Shown here piece after piece: positions 1-8,769 of a DNA stretch of 64,000 nucleotides. The position numbers and the translations under genes were made by a program. Under the pieces are notes generated by a model. The model did not search any database. It was not told the DNA's origin and saw only the letters and a list, made by a program, of their open reading frames with translations. The stretch comes from Coprococcus comes ATCC 27758. Its GTDB lineage: Bacteria > Bacillota > Clostridia > Lachnospirales > Lachnospiraceae. The stretch lies in NCBI RefSeq assembly GCF_025149785.1, contig NZ_CP102277.1:248001-312000 (forward strand), given 5' to 3'. Position 1 is the first letter of the stretch, and every line of letters starts with the position of its first letter.

Positions 1-218
1 ATGAAGGAATGGGCATTCCTGCGGAGGAACTGCATAAGATCTATCAGAGATTTTACCGGGGAAGGAAAGCAAAGGAACAGGTAAAAGACGGAGCGGGTGT
101 CGGTCTGTATCTTGCCAGAAAGATCATAGAAGAACAGGGGGGGACAATAGCAGCCAAAAGAAAGGCTGAGAAAGGTATGATATTTAAAGTGACACTGCCG
201 CTCATAATAGGAGAATAG
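1..218 (+). CDS. Sensor histidine kinase, C-terminal end (partial)
   Basis: Open from the window edge to a stop at 216-218. The frame shows the tail of a HATPase domain: a G1-like stretch (EGMGIP), then the YQRFYRG region, GAGVGLYLARKIIEEQGG (G2 box and following helix) and a final beta strand. It would be the ATP-binding end of a two-component sensor kinase. The next genes are a BceAB/MacB-like ABC exporter, so by family precedent the kinase may sense an antimicrobial peptide and control that exporter. The sensor part lies outside the window, so the ligand class is inference. Confidence 0.85.
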   Translation, partial: EGMGIPAEELHKIYQRFYRGRKAKEQVKDGAGVGLYLARKIIEEQGGTIAAKRKAEKGMIFKVTLPLIIGE

Positions 219-222
219 TCGG

Positions 223-260
223 AACCCTTACAAAACTGTTATGGTTGTTGTAAGGGTTTT
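223..260 (+). terminator. Intrinsic terminator after the kinase gene
   Basis: A perfect 11-bp inverted repeat, AACCCTTACAA (223-233) with TTGTAAGGGTT (248-258), is followed by a short T run. It separates the kinase transcript from the ABC genes. Confidence 0.7.
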
Positions 261-292
261 GTAATGCAGGAATGTTATAGTAGGGGTATGAA

Positions 293-985
293 ATGGAAAG
301 GGGACTTGAAGATATGAGTAGTATTTTAAAAGTAGAAGATCTAGTAAAGTATTATGGAGAAGGCGAGAATCAGGTGAGAGCCGTGGATCATACAAGTTTA
401 CAGATAGAGAGAGGCAAGTTTACAGCTATCGTAGGACGTTCCGGCTCCGGAAAATCTACACTTCTGCATCTGATTGGAGGGCTTGACAGACCGGATTCCG
501 GCAAAGTATGGATTGATGGAACCGATATCTATTCTCGAAAAGATGATAAACTGGCACAGTTTCGAAGAAAGAAGATAGGATTTATCTTTCAGGATTTTAA
601 TCTGATTCCATCGCTGAATGTGTGGGAGAATATCGTTCTTCCGCTGGGACTTGATAATCGCAAGGTAAAGCCGCGGGAAGTGGAAGATATTCTCAAAAAA
701 ATCGGACTGCAGGATAAGAAAGATGCGATGCCGTCTGCTTTGTCTGGTGGACAGAAACAGAGAACTGCGATAGCCAGGGCATTGGTGACAAGACCGGCGA
801 TAATTTTGGCGGATGAGCCGACTGGAAACCTTGATTCCCAGACTGAGCTAGAGGTTATGAGCCTATTGAAAAGCTGCGTGTCGGATTTCGGGCAGACGCT
901 TATCATGATTACCCATGATGAAACGATTGCCCAGATGGCGGATGAAATGATTATCATTGAAGATGGCAAGGCGGTGAGAAGATAA
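293..985 (+). CDS. ABC transporter ATP-binding protein (BceA/MacB type)
   Basis: This 230-aa protein is a complete ABC ATPase of the LolD/MacB/BceA class. It has Walker A GRSGSGKST (residues 48-56), a Q-loop FIFQDFNL, signature LSGGQKQR, Walker B ILADEPTGNLD and the switch histidine in MITHDE. It powers the FtsX-type permease encoded directly downstream. Two starts are possible: ATG 293 behind AGGGG, or ATG 314 (residue 8) behind AAAGGGG with 10-nt spacing; the second gives the more usual family N-terminus. The stop overlaps the permease start (TAATG), which indicates translational coupling. With the upstream kinase this resembles a peptide-antibiotic resistance module, but the substrate cannot be read from sequence. 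Confidence 0.93.
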   Translation: MERGLEDMSSILKVEDLVKYYGEGENQVRAVDHTSLQIERGKFTAIVGRSGSGKSTLLHLIGGLDRPDSGKVWIDGTDIYSRKDDKLAQFRRKKIGFIFQDFNLIPSLNVWENIVLPLGLDNRKVKPREVEDILKKIGLQDKKDAMPSALSGGQKQRTAIARALVTRPAIILADEPTGNLDSQTELEVMSLLKSCVSDFGQTLIMITHDETIAQMADEMIIIEDGKAVRR

Positions 986-3447
986 TGAAGATGACGACCA
1001 GAGTTGCATATTGCAATATGCGGCATTATAAGAGCAAAAACATACTGATTGGAATTGCCATTATCCTGACAACATTACTGCTGTTCGTAATCCCATCAAT
1101 CGGAAAAGATATGGTGGAAGTGAACTTTGCGGTAATCAATAAGATTTATCCAACATGGCATGCCCTTTATCGGAACGTGGACGAGAGTACAGTTATGAAA
1201 CTGGCGGCACATCATGATGTGAAAACTTACGGACTCCGCAGCGATGCGGGGTACATGAATCTGGAAGATGCGACGGTTTCCATGATGTATATGGACAGAA
1301 CAGGGATGGAACTTTATAAAGTGAAGCTGAAAGAGGGGCAACTTCCGCAGAAAGAAAATGATATTGTGGTTTCAAAAGGAATACTGGAAGCATTAGGACA
1401 GAATGGGAAAATCGGTGACACTATCACAGTACCTTATCAGATTCTGAAAGATGACGGACTGGATTATACGAAGGAGAAAGACTTTCGAATCTGTGGTTTT
1501 TTAGCAGATAATGAGAGCAGCAAAGAACAAAAACAATATACATCATTGGTTTCAGAGGCCTTTCTGAAAGCGGAGATACCGGTAGAACAGGTGAAATATC
1601 GGTTTTTACTTCAGGTGAATGGACAGAAAGGAAATACGACTGCAGATTATACAGAGACGATACAGAATATTGCCAGACAGTTCGGGATTTCCGAGGATGA
1701 CATGAATATTAATAAAGAGTATCTTGCAGCAAATTATGTGGATCCGGCTACAATTCCGGTGATTGTAGGAATCATGCTTATTGTTGTATTGGCGGGCATT
1801 ATCACAATTTATAGTGTTTATTATGTATCTATGAACCAGAGGGTTCGGGAATTTGGAAAGTTAAAGGCAATCGGGGCTACGAAACGGCAGCTTAGACAAA
1901 TCGTACTAAGAGAGGGAATGGGAGTGGCGTTGTTTGCCATTCCGATAGGACTTTTGATCGGAACAGTTGCTGTGAAAGTTGTACTTCTCCAGTTTGTAGA
2001 ACATGCAAAGGATTCAAACGTACTTATAACAGAGGCATACAAGGTTGTAGCTAAAGGAGAAGTCCAACTTTATTATTGGTGGATTTATCTGTTGGCAATT
2101 GCAGTGACTCTGTGTACAGTGTATCTGTCACTGATGAAGCCTATGCGTATGGCGGCGAAGGTATCAGAAATAGAAGCTATGCGTTACCAGGGAGGCAGTA
2201 AGCGACAGAAAAGCAGCAGGAAGGGATATCAATTTCTGAATATCGGACGACTGACCAAGAGAAATCTTGCAGAGAATAAAAAGAAGAGTACTATCACGAT
2301 TGTATCTATGGCCGTTACCGGAATATTTGTCATGATGGTAGCAACGGTGCTGTCTTGTGCAAATCCGATGGAAAGTGCAAAGAGTTCGATTGTGGGGCAA
2401 TATGAGATTTCTCCAATTGTGGAATCCGGGAATAAAGAGCATCCTGAATATGAATGGGCGGAGGTTCAAAAGAATAATCCATTAAATGAAGGACTAAAGC
2501 AGCAGATAGAGGAGCTTGACGGTGTTGAGCGGGTAGATGTGTTTACCGCGTTGAAGGTATCAGGAGGACCTTTTGAAGAAAAAATTGGAACCGAATTTAT
2601 CAATGGAGTGCCGGAAGAATACGCAGAAGAGCTGAAAAAAGGAATCACTGAAGGCAATGTCACATACGAGGAATTGAAATCCGGGGATAAAGTGATTCTG
2701 GACAGCGCGCTACTTCACTGGTATCCAGATATTAAAGTGGGAGATAAGCTGAAACTCAATATTCATGATGGAGATAATACCTTTCAAAAAGAGATTGAAG
2801 TGGCAGCAATTGGTGAATATGGAAGAGGTCTGACAAACTATAACTGTCTTATCATGGCAAAAGAAGGGGCAGAGAAACTTACCATAAATAATTCTTCCAG
2901 CTATTTTCAGGTGATTGCAGATAAGGATTATGATGAGGCACTGGAAGCATCTCTACAGGCTATTGTGGATGGATCAGGCAGACTGCAGATGCGTACCTGG
3001 AAGAATGAGTACGATACATGGGAAAATGCCATGCAGATGACTAGAGGTGCATGTTATGCATTTATCATCATTCTGGCAGCAATCAGCATTATGAACTTGA
3101 TTAACACAATGATCAATAGTGTCCATGTGCGAAAAAAGGAGCTTGGCATGATGCAGGCAATCGGAATGTCGGACCGTCAGTTGATGAAGATGCTCCAGTT
3201 GGAAGGTATATTCTATACAGTAGGCACTCTTATTATCAGTATCGGAGTGGGAAGTCTTGCAGGATATCCGTTGTTTTTATATGCAAAGCGTACAGGAATG
3301 TTTGATATCAGCACATACCATTATCCGGTAACAGCAGCTATTATTATAATTTTAACATTGTTTGTGATACAGATGTTATTGGCAATATTCATTGCAAAGT
3401 CAGTAAGGAAAGATTCATTGATAGAGAGAATTCGTTTCAGTGAGTAA
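985..3447 (+). CDS. ABC transporter permease, FtsX domains
   Basis: This 820-aa membrane protein has two FtsX-like blocks. There is one transmembrane segment near residues 20-40 and a long extracytoplasmic region. A three-helix FtsX block (about residues 255-385) includes EFGKLKAIGATKRQLRQ. A second N-terminal membrane segment (about 435-460) leads to a second extracellular domain and a C-terminal FtsX block (about 690-810) with KELGMMQAIGMSDRQLMK. Duplicated MacB/YtrF-like permeases of this type are exporters or lipid/peptide-extruding pumps powered by a separate ATPase, here the preceding gene, which overlaps it by one base. The large extracellular loops are shaped more like a MacB-type mechanotransmitter than a BceB single loop. 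Substrate unknown. Confidence 0.9.
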   Translation: MKMTTRVAYCNMRHYKSKNILIGIAIILTTLLLFVIPSIGKDMVEVNFAVINKIYPTWHALYRNVDESTVMKLAAHHDVKTYGLRSDAGYMNLEDATVSMMYMDRTGMELYKVKLKEGQLPQKENDIVVSKGILEALGQNGKIGDTITVPYQILKDDGLDYTKEKDFRICGFLADNESSKEQKQYTSLVSEAFLKAEIPVEQVKYRFLLQVNGQKGNTTADYTETIQNIARQFGISEDDMNINKEYLAANYVDPATIPVIVGIMLIVVLAGIITIYSVYYVSMNQRVREFGKLKAIGATKRQLRQIVLREGMGVALFAIPIGLLIGTVAVKVVLLQFVEHAKDSNVLITEAYKVVAKGEVQLYYWWIYLLAIAVTLCTVYLSLMKPMRMAAKVSEIEAMRYQGGSKRQKSSRKGYQFLNIGRLTKRNLAENKKKSTITIVSMAVTGIFVMMVATVLSCANPMESAKSSIVGQYEISPIVESGNKEHPEYEWAEVQKNNPLNEGLKQQIEELDGVERVDVFTALKVSGGPFEEKIGTEFINGVPEEYAEELKKGITEGNVTYEELKSGDKVILDSALLHWYPDIKVGDKLKLNIHDGDNTFQKEIEVAAIGEYGRGLTNYNCLIMAKEGAEKLTINNSSSYFQVIADKDYDEALEASLQAIVDGSGRLQMRTWKNEYDTWENAMQMTRGACYAFIIILAAISIMNLINTMINSVHVRKKELGMMQAIGMSDRQLMKMLQLEGIFYTVGTLIISIGVGSLAGYPLFLYAKRTGMFDISTYHYPVTAAIIIILTLFVIQMLLAIFIAKSVRKDSLIERIRFSE

Positions 3448-3507
3448 GAATATAAATTTCTGATGTTTAATGCAGATACTAATCAATGTCATAATAAAAA
3501 GGGGGAC

Positions 3508-3536
3508 TTGATTTCTCAAATCCCCCAGTGTATAAT
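3508..3536 (+). promoter_or_regulatory. Promoter of antisense antitoxin RNA
   Basis: TTGATT (3508-3513), a 17-bp spacer and TATAAT (3531-3536) predict a start near 3543. No protein gene lies downstream on this strand; the transcript would run into the bidirectional hairpin at 3607-3643. The GGGGGA/TCCCCC hairpin at 3501-3526 overlaps it and could instead end the permease mRNA, although it lacks a T run. Confidence 0.6.
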
Positions 3537-3542
3537 GAACTC

Positions 3543-3655
3543 AAGAAAGGTATTCAGATGCAAAATCTGATGCCCTCAGTTAAATTTTATATTCTATGTA
3601 TAAGTCATAGCATCCAAAACTTTCCTAGGGTCGTGGATGCTATTTCTTATTATGT
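3543..3655 (+). ncRNA. Candidate RatA-like antitoxin RNA
   Basis: A transcript of about 110 nt is predicted between the promoter at 3508-3536 and the hairpin at 3607-3643. It is convergent to the holin-like toxin mRNA and complementary to its 3' end. Convergent overlap at a shared terminator is the known arrangement of type I pairs such as TxpA/RatA. It contains a further small hairpin, TCAGAT-loop-ATCTGA. Seen: promoter, hairpin, overlap. Inferred: that it acts as the antitoxin. Confidence 0.5.
3607..3643. terminator. Bidirectional terminator between toxin and antitoxin
   Basis: A perfect 10-bp inverted repeat, ATAGCATCCA (3607-3616) with TGGATGCTAT (3634-3643). It includes the toxin stop codon region and would end transcripts from both sides, leaving a complementary overlap between them. 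Confidence 0.6.
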
Positions 3656-3720
3656 CGATCTATATAAGTCAAAGCCGCAAAAATTACCAATAGTAAAGTC
3701 AATACTTCCATTGTATTCAT
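3640..3720 (-). CDS. Holin-like type I toxin, 26 aa
   Basis: This tiny gene encodes one hydrophobic segment with a charged tail: MNTMEVLTLLLVIFAALTY followed by IDRHNKK. The layout (short polar start, one membrane helix, basic end) matches the putative holin-like toxin family of Firmicutes, whose members insert into the membrane and depolarise it. The ribosome site AAGGAGG precedes two in-frame ATGs, at 3726 and 3720. The first is only 3-4 nt away, so ATG 3720 (9-nt spacing) is preferred. The promoter at 3795-3823 has a 17-bp spacer. A convergent RNA overlaps the 3' end, completing a type I toxin-antitoxin pair. It sits between the ABC genes and the conjugative fragment. Confidence 0.75.
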   Translation of the reverse strand: MNTMEVLTLLLVIFAALTYIDRHNKK

Positions 3721-3794
3721 GGGCATCACCCTCCTTGGATACTAGAGGGCAAAATCGAAATGCATCCGTCTTTCCGGTTCAGTAATACCGAATC

Positions 3795-3823
3795 AGTATA
3801 ACACGTTACCGTTTTCAGTACAA
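3795..3823 (-). promoter_or_regulatory. Promoter of the holin-like toxin
   Basis: On the minus strand, TTGTAC (3823-3818), a 17-bp spacer and TATACT (3800-3795). The predicted start near 3788 leaves a leader of about 65 nt before the toxin ATG. Confidence 0.6.
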
Positions 3824-3942
3824 TAAGGTAATGGTCTGAAAAATATTTTATTCTGTCACCTTATGTAGCTGTATCGTGAGTATTTGCTGGACTAATTGGT
3901 GCTGTATATGAAAAAAAGCTATTTAAAAATAAGGTGGAAGCC

Positions 3943-4869
3943 TTATATGGTCTGCTTGATGATGCGGGTGATGATGCCGAGGGCAACATTACGCTCTTCA
4001 TCAATATGCGTCACCACAAAGGATACCTGATCCTTTTTCCCGACTGTCCGGCTGTCATAGCAGGAGTGGGCAATGGCATTGACACCGATGGAGAGCCGGA
4101 CAAAGACGGTGCCTTTATGGATGTCTTCCACAGTTCCGGCGTATTTTCCCTGAATCTTACATTTTTTCATGTTTTCCTTGCTGGTGTTGCCTTCCACACT
4201 TTTGACATCTGCGTGGACAATGACCTGCTCCGGTGAGTCTGCCCGCACATCCAGGATGCGTACCAGGATGTGATCGCCTACCTGGAAGCGTTCTCTGGCA
4301 TCACCCATCCAGTCGAAGGACAGGTCTCTGGCAAGAATGGAGGTTTCCACACCGAAAATTTCTGCCCGGACTACCTTTTCCGCAACAGCAATGACTCTTG
4401 CCTGCACGATACGGTCTTCATAAACTTTCGGCATTCCGGAAGCATCTTTATCCAGATAGAAGATCTGGCGTTTCTTCAGCATCGCTTCTTTCCGGCTGGC
4501 GACAATGCTGCGTGTCTTCGGATCTAATCCCTTAATCAGAAAATCAATCTCACATCCAAGCATATTGTTGAGGATTTTGTTCTGCCGCAGAGCAAGCTCC
4601 CCATAATCGTGTGCTTCATCCTGCATGAGATGGATCATCATCTCAGTTACTGGGATGACAGTACGGAAATCCTTGTAGTAAACCACGGCAATGAGGCTGC
4701 CGTTTTCTGTTTTCTCGATACCGCCAAGCATTCCGGTTAAGATCCGGCGGGTACGGTAGGCATTCTGGATCTCATGCCAGGTAAGGTCTGAAATGGACTG
4801 GGCTGTTTCCAGCTTCGCATCGGAATCCAGAGTTAAAATAGGTGTGTTGGTTGTTTCGTTTGGCATCAT
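3943..4869 (-). CDS. S1-domain RNA-binding protein of conjugative element
   Basis: This 308-aa soluble protein has two S1/OB-fold-like segments. One is around residues 140-215 (RIVQARVIAVAEKVVRAEIFGVETSI, then FQVGDHILVRILDV), the second is at the C-terminus (GKYAGTVEDIHKGTVFVRLSIGVNAIA). Proteins of this type occur beside VirD4 coupling-protein genes in Clostridia conjugative elements; their role in transfer is not established. Start ATG 4869 follows AAAGGAG at 5 nt; an upstream TTG at 4884 is less likely because it overlaps that ribosome site. The gene is the last of a minus-strand operon, 16 bp after the VirD4-like gene. The element appears truncated beyond it. Confidence 0.8.
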   Translation of the reverse strand: MMPNETTNTPILTLDSDAKLETAQSISDLTWHEIQNAYRTRRILTGMLGGIEKTENGSLIAVVYYKDFRTVIPVTEMMIHLMQDEAHDYGELALRQNKILNNMLGCEIDFLIKGLDPKTRSIVASRKEAMLKKRQIFYLDKDASGMPKVYEDRIVQARVIAVAEKVVRAEIFGVETSILARDLSFDWMGDARERFQVGDHILVRILDVRADSPEQVIVHADVKSVEGNTSKENMKKCKIQGKYAGTVEDIHKGTVFVRLSIGVNAIAHSCYDSRTVGKKDQVSFVVTHIDEERNVALGIITRIIKQTI

Positions 4870-4885
4870 AGTGTCTCCTTTCAAA

Positions 4886-6856
4886 TTATGACATGATAGA
4901 ATCTTTATCTAAAGGAACCATGTCTGTGTGATCCGAATAGTTATCTGCTGAGAAGTCATCCGGGAAATCGTGATAGCCAGGTTCCTGATAAACGCTTTGC
5001 TGGTCAAAGTGCGGTTCAGCTTTTTTCTTTTTCTGCTTTCCATAAGAAGCGGTTTTTTTCGGGTGGGAAGCAGGAATAGTTGGAGTGTACGTATATTCTT
5101 CACTACATGCTCCTTTTCTCCATTCCGGAATATGTTCGGAAGCCTTCCGGGGAATGAGTTTTTGGGCATCCGGGTGCAGGATGTAATCGTATTTTTCTAC
5201 CTGCAGTACCTTCTGACCACGCAGGATAATCAGTGCAGTATCCAGCGGGAGCCGCAGGATCTCATCCGGAGTTAAGAGCTTTCGTTTCCCGATGGATCTG
5301 GTCTGGCGGTATTCCGGTGTATAATCGGATACCCTCCAGCTATTTAATTGTTTGGCTTCGCTGCTGACACCAACGGTCACATCACCGGAGCGGTTAGAGA
5401 TAAATGTAGCAGTTACCTCATCCGTACAGCCTAAAAATAGCTGAGTGTCGCAGTTCCCGATGATTTCCTGCCATTGGTTTAAGGGATACCGGTTCTGCAT
5501 CTGAGGCAGGTTTTGGAAAATGCAGGAAATACTGAGGTTTCGACTTCGGATCACGGAAATCTTTTTGTTGAGCGATAGGATTGCTCCCGTATTCGCCAGC
5601 TCATCAGCCAGGATATGTACCGGAACCGGCAGTTTTCCATCTTCCCCATAGGTGTCTGCATAACGGACCAGTTTGATAAATACGAAGGTCATAAACAGGG
5701 AAGAAAGAAAATCAAAAGTGCTGTCTTGATCCGAAGTGATGCAGAAGTATGCACATTTTTCTTTTCCCGGCAGCGTCAGGTTGATCTCATCATAGGAAGT
5801 GATCTGGCGGATCAGCTTGTTCTGGAATACCTGAAGTCTGGAACCGAGTCCGATGATGACGCCGGAACGTACCGTGTCACTTGCCTGCTTATAGATGCAG
5901 TAGGGGACTTTTGCCGGATGGGAGACCGGAAGCAGGTCAAAGAGGCTGTTCAGTTCTTTTTCCGAACTCATGGTCAGGAGTTTGTATACCTGTCCGATAT
6001 TCTTTGCCTCCGGTGGGAATCCCTGATCCACATAGAGAATCAGAGCTTTTAATAAGTTCATCTCGGCATTGTCCCAGAAGTGATCGCCTTTGGCAGAACC
6101 GGTATTCTGGATGATGACATCAGCAAATACCTGTGCCATGGTTTCCTGTCCGCCAATTTCACCCAGACAATTCCAACTATCCGAGTTTTCCGGGTTTACA
6201 AGATTAAAGGATTTCACGATATATCCGGCATTCTCAAGGTAAGTGGCTGTACTTTCGTACAATTCCGATTTTGGATCGGTGATGATGAGGCTTTCCCCGC
6301 GGGCAACACACTGGAAGATCATGTTGCGTGCAAAGGCCCGGCTTTTCATGGAACCGCTGGCACCGTAAACGGCAATATTCCGGTTCATGCGGGTATCCTT
6401 CGGGAGACAAACGGCTTTTCCGTTCAGTTTTCCAAGAATGGTTCCCTTGTGTTTCTTGACATCATTCGTAAGCTCCAGTACCTGATGCATTTCCTCCAAA
6501 GTCATAAAACCGGAAGTCCCATAGGTTCCCTTTGTGGAATAATTCAGGTTCCGGCCCCGGTCTGTTATTTCCCCGTTTCGGTCAAATCCCATACGCATGA
6601 GAAGGAAGGTCAGGAGTCCAAAAGCTGCCAGACATAGAAAAATCCCATACAGATTGTACGGGAAAGCAGTCAGGGCATCCAGACAGGCGAGCGGGTGCGG
6701 GGAGGGGATCTGCGGGGCAGTTCCGTTTCCGGCAAAATTGCCGGCAGATTCCCAGGTCTGATAGTTGCGGATAAATTGAGCAACATAGCCTCCTGCATAG
6801 AGGGTGCAGAAGGTGATCGGAAGCATATAAATGAGCTTCCACCATTTACGGTTCAT
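4886..6856 (-). CDS. VirD4/TraG-type conjugation coupling protein
   Basis: This 656-aa protein is a type IV coupling protein, the ATPase that feeds the relaxase-DNA complex to the mating channel. Two N-terminal membrane segments (about residues 5-25 and 55-80) anchor it. The nucleotide-binding domain shows Walker A GASGSMKS after NIAVY, and Walker B HILADELAN with flanking TraG/TraD motifs (ITDPKSELYE, FISNRSGDVTVGV). The start at ATG 6856 has AAAGGGGG upstream; the longer reading frame to 6889 overlaps that ribosome site. The start overlaps the end of the preceding gene by 11 bp. A low-complexity tail rich in P, K and D ends the protein. Without VirB4 and a relaxase nearby it cannot support transfer alone. 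Confidence 0.92.
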   Translation of the reverse strand: MNRKWWKLIYMLPITFCTLYAGGYVAQFIRNYQTWESAGNFAGNGTAPQIPSPHPLACLDALTAFPYNLYGIFLCLAAFGLLTFLLMRMGFDRNGEITDRGRNLNYSTKGTYGTSGFMTLEEMHQVLELTNDVKKHKGTILGKLNGKAVCLPKDTRMNRNIAVYGASGSMKSRAFARNMIFQCVARGESLIITDPKSELYESTATYLENAGYIVKSFNLVNPENSDSWNCLGEIGGQETMAQVFADVIIQNTGSAKGDHFWDNAEMNLLKALILYVDQGFPPEAKNIGQVYKLLTMSSEKELNSLFDLLPVSHPAKVPYCIYKQASDTVRSGVIIGLGSRLQVFQNKLIRQITSYDEINLTLPGKEKCAYFCITSDQDSTFDFLSSLFMTFVFIKLVRYADTYGEDGKLPVPVHILADELANTGAILSLNKKISVIRSRNLSISCIFQNLPQMQNRYPLNQWQEIIGNCDTQLFLGCTDEVTATFISNRSGDVTVGVSSEAKQLNSWRVSDYTPEYRQTRSIGKRKLLTPDEILRLPLDTALIILRGQKVLQVEKYDYILHPDAQKLIPRKASEHIPEWRKGACSEEYTYTPTIPASHPKKTASYGKQKKKKAEPHFDQQSVYQEPGYHDFPDDFSADNYSDHTDMVPLDKDSIMS

Positions 6857-7952
6857 GTAAAAACCCCCTTTTGAATTTGCAAAGGTCAATACTGGAGAAA
6901 TGGATTGTGGCAGTTAAGTATTTTTTCAGGACCGGAATCTGAAAATCGAAACAGATCAGGTTCCCGGATCTGCCGTATACATTTAAGCCGGTATTGAACC
7001 GGTTGATTCGCTGCATGTCAAAATCATAAGCAAGAAGGATGGGGTTCCCGGAAGCATCCGTGGCATCATGTTCCAGTGGAATTGAATCGCTGCGGCAGCC
7101 CAGATCGGACAGCAGGAGGTTGTCCAGCTTTTCCATGATCTCAGGGTGAACCAGCAGTTTTAAAAGCACTTCCCCTTCCGGAGTATTGGGAAGGTAATGG
7201 AAATGCTCGAAGGAGGTGTCCAGCATAAACAGGCTCTTTTTGTAGCCTCCGGTACTGGTAAACAGCCGGAAAGCCATTTCCATGTCGGTTCCGGTCATGA
7301 TTGCCCGGATCTGTGGATGTCCGTTGTAAGGGTAGCCTTGCAGGTAATGCTGCAGGAAGGCGTTTAAGCGGACTTCCGTTCGATATTCCCATTTCAGGAC
7401 TCCGTTTCCCGTGTTATAAAGGACATAGACACATTGCGGTGCCATCAGGATGCCCATGCTGCGGGAGTTCCTAATCTTCGTGGTCTCCGGGCCCAATTCC
7501 TTAATTTCTCTGGAAGCGTAAAAAAGAGGAAGGCTTCGCATACCGATGGAACCAGCTTCGCGGTGATTACAGAAGATGTCAGGTTTTACATCCGGATAAA
7601 AGGGAATCCCGGCATGAAGGAGTGTCAGATACGTTTCGGCTTTCTGATGTAAGCGGATACGTCGGGATACTTCACTTCGGATGAGGTTCGTCTCGGTATT
7701 GCCGGTCAGATAGCACTGGAAGCGTAGCGGCGAGACAGATAACAGCATCTCTTTCGCAGCTTTTGTAAGACGGTAGCCTCTGAGAGCATCCCGGTAGTGG
7801 GTACGGATGAGGTGTTCCGCCTTCAAATCCGTAATGAGTTTTTCCGCATAGGAGGCACTTGGGATGAGTCTGTTTAGCTGGTCTGCGGGAAATTCCCCGC
7901 ACATCCCTATCATTTCCAGTAAGCGGTATTTCGTAGTGTCAGGTCTTATCAA
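6846..7952 (-). CDS. Winged-helix protein of conjugative element
   Basis: This 368-aa protein begins with a winged-helix DNA-binding region (about residues 8-75: LLEMIGMCGEFPADQLNRLI, then YAEKLITDLKAEHLIRTHYR). A longer domain that I do not recognise follows. Fold resemblance and position just upstream of the coupling protein recall replication-relaxation or transfer-accessory proteins of Gram-positive elements, but a function cannot be assigned. The start is TTG at 7952 behind GAGGTG; the nearby ATG is out of frame. Its last codons overlap the coupling-protein start, so the two are translationally coupled. Confidence 0.75.
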   Translation of the reverse strand: MIRPDTTKYRLLEMIGMCGEFPADQLNRLIPSASYAEKLITDLKAEHLIRTHYRDALRGYRLTKAAKEMLLSVSPLRFQCYLTGNTETNLIRSEVSRRIRLHQKAETYLTLLHAGIPFYPDVKPDIFCNHREAGSIGMRSLPLFYASREIKELGPETTKIRNSRSMGILMAPQCVYVLYNTGNGVLKWEYRTEVRLNAFLQHYLQGYPYNGHPQIRAIMTGTDMEMAFRLFTSTGGYKKSLFMLDTSFEHFHYLPNTPEGEVLLKLLVHPEIMEKLDNLLLSDLGCRSDSIPLEHDATDASGNPILLAYDFDMQRINRFNTGLNVYGRSGNLICFDFQIPVLKKYLTATIHFSSIDLCKFKRGFLHEP

Positions 7953-8061
7953 ATAAGCATCACCTCAATTCAGTTCTTACCCATGCAAGCCTATACTTGG
8001 GTAAATCTCCGGTGGTTTGGAGATAAAAAAAGCAAGAAAACAAAGTTCCCTGCGGTGGTTC

Positions 8062-8763
8062 TTACCGATGTCGGATTTCTGCCTGAGAAGTCAGGAGATT
8101 TTCCGACATGCTTTCGTGATGATTTTTCTGGTTCTGCAGCCATTTCGGAAAGTCAGCTTTTTCCATAACCGATACCAGTGTACAGTCCTTTAAGCCAAGC
8201 TGTGTCGTGTAGTAGGAATCACAGAAAAAGCCGCTGTCATCTGTCAGAACATAAGTACAAAGTGTATCCAGAATCTGTTTAAACTCCAGATTGTCATAAT
8301 CCCGGATACGTCTTTGAGGAAGTTCCCTGTCATATATTTGACTGAAACATATCACGCAGTCACGATAGAGGGGCAGGGCATTTTGTTTTACATACTCCCG
8401 AAGCATATAATTAAGCGGTTCATGGAGAAATGCAGTGTTTGTGTGGACTCTTCGTTTCGGAAGCAGTCCGGGAAGCGTAATGGTGAGAATCCCCTGCTGT
8501 TCTGCAATCCGCATTCCCTGTGCATCTGCCGCTTTGGGAAGATAAGCTGCTTGATTTGGGGAGAGAGCCGGACAGACAAGGTTACGCATCTGGCAGGCAA
8601 TCCGCTCCGCCCGAAGAGCAGCACTGACGCTCAGTTCCTCAAAATTTTTATCATAATTCTGGATATCAGTGACCTTCAGAGCGTAAACGGTATTCGTCAG
8701 TTTTTGCAGCTCCCCTTCCAGTTTTTCAAGCCGCTGGTAAATGGTTGGTGTATTTTGCGTCAT
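8062..8763 (-). CDS. Conjugative-element accessory protein (DUF6100-like)
   Basis: This 233-aa soluble protein starts with a coiled-coil-like helix (IYQRLEKLEGELQKLTNTVYAL). A conserved-looking region follows, with LSVSAALRAERIACQMRNLV, ITLPGLLPKRR, a RDYDNLEFKQILD motif and LTDDSGFFCDSYYTT. I recall this pattern from Lachnospiraceae conjugative elements under the name DUF6100; that name is from memory. No catalytic motif is evident. It lies 6 bp after the DUF5697-like gene and shares its operon. The 110 bp to the next gene contain two small hairpins, TTACCCA/TGGGTAA and ATCTCC/GGAGAT, which could pause transcription. Confidence 0.7.
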   Translation of the reverse strand: MTQNTPTIYQRLEKLEGELQKLTNTVYALKVTDIQNYDKNFEELSVSAALRAERIACQMRNLVCPALSPNQAAYLPKAADAQGMRIAEQQGILTITLPGLLPKRRVHTNTAFLHEPLNYMLREYVKQNALPLYRDCVICFSQIYDRELPQRRIRDYDNLEFKQILDTLCTYVLTDDSGFFCDSYYTTQLGLKDCTLVSVMEKADFPKWLQNQKNHHESMSENLLTSQAEIRHR

Positions 8764-8769
8764 AATAAC

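Noticed and set aside
3528-3785. 85-codon plus-strand frame opposite the holin-like toxin
   Set aside because: It is the antisense of the toxin module with no ribosome site or family resemblance; the RNA explanation fits better.
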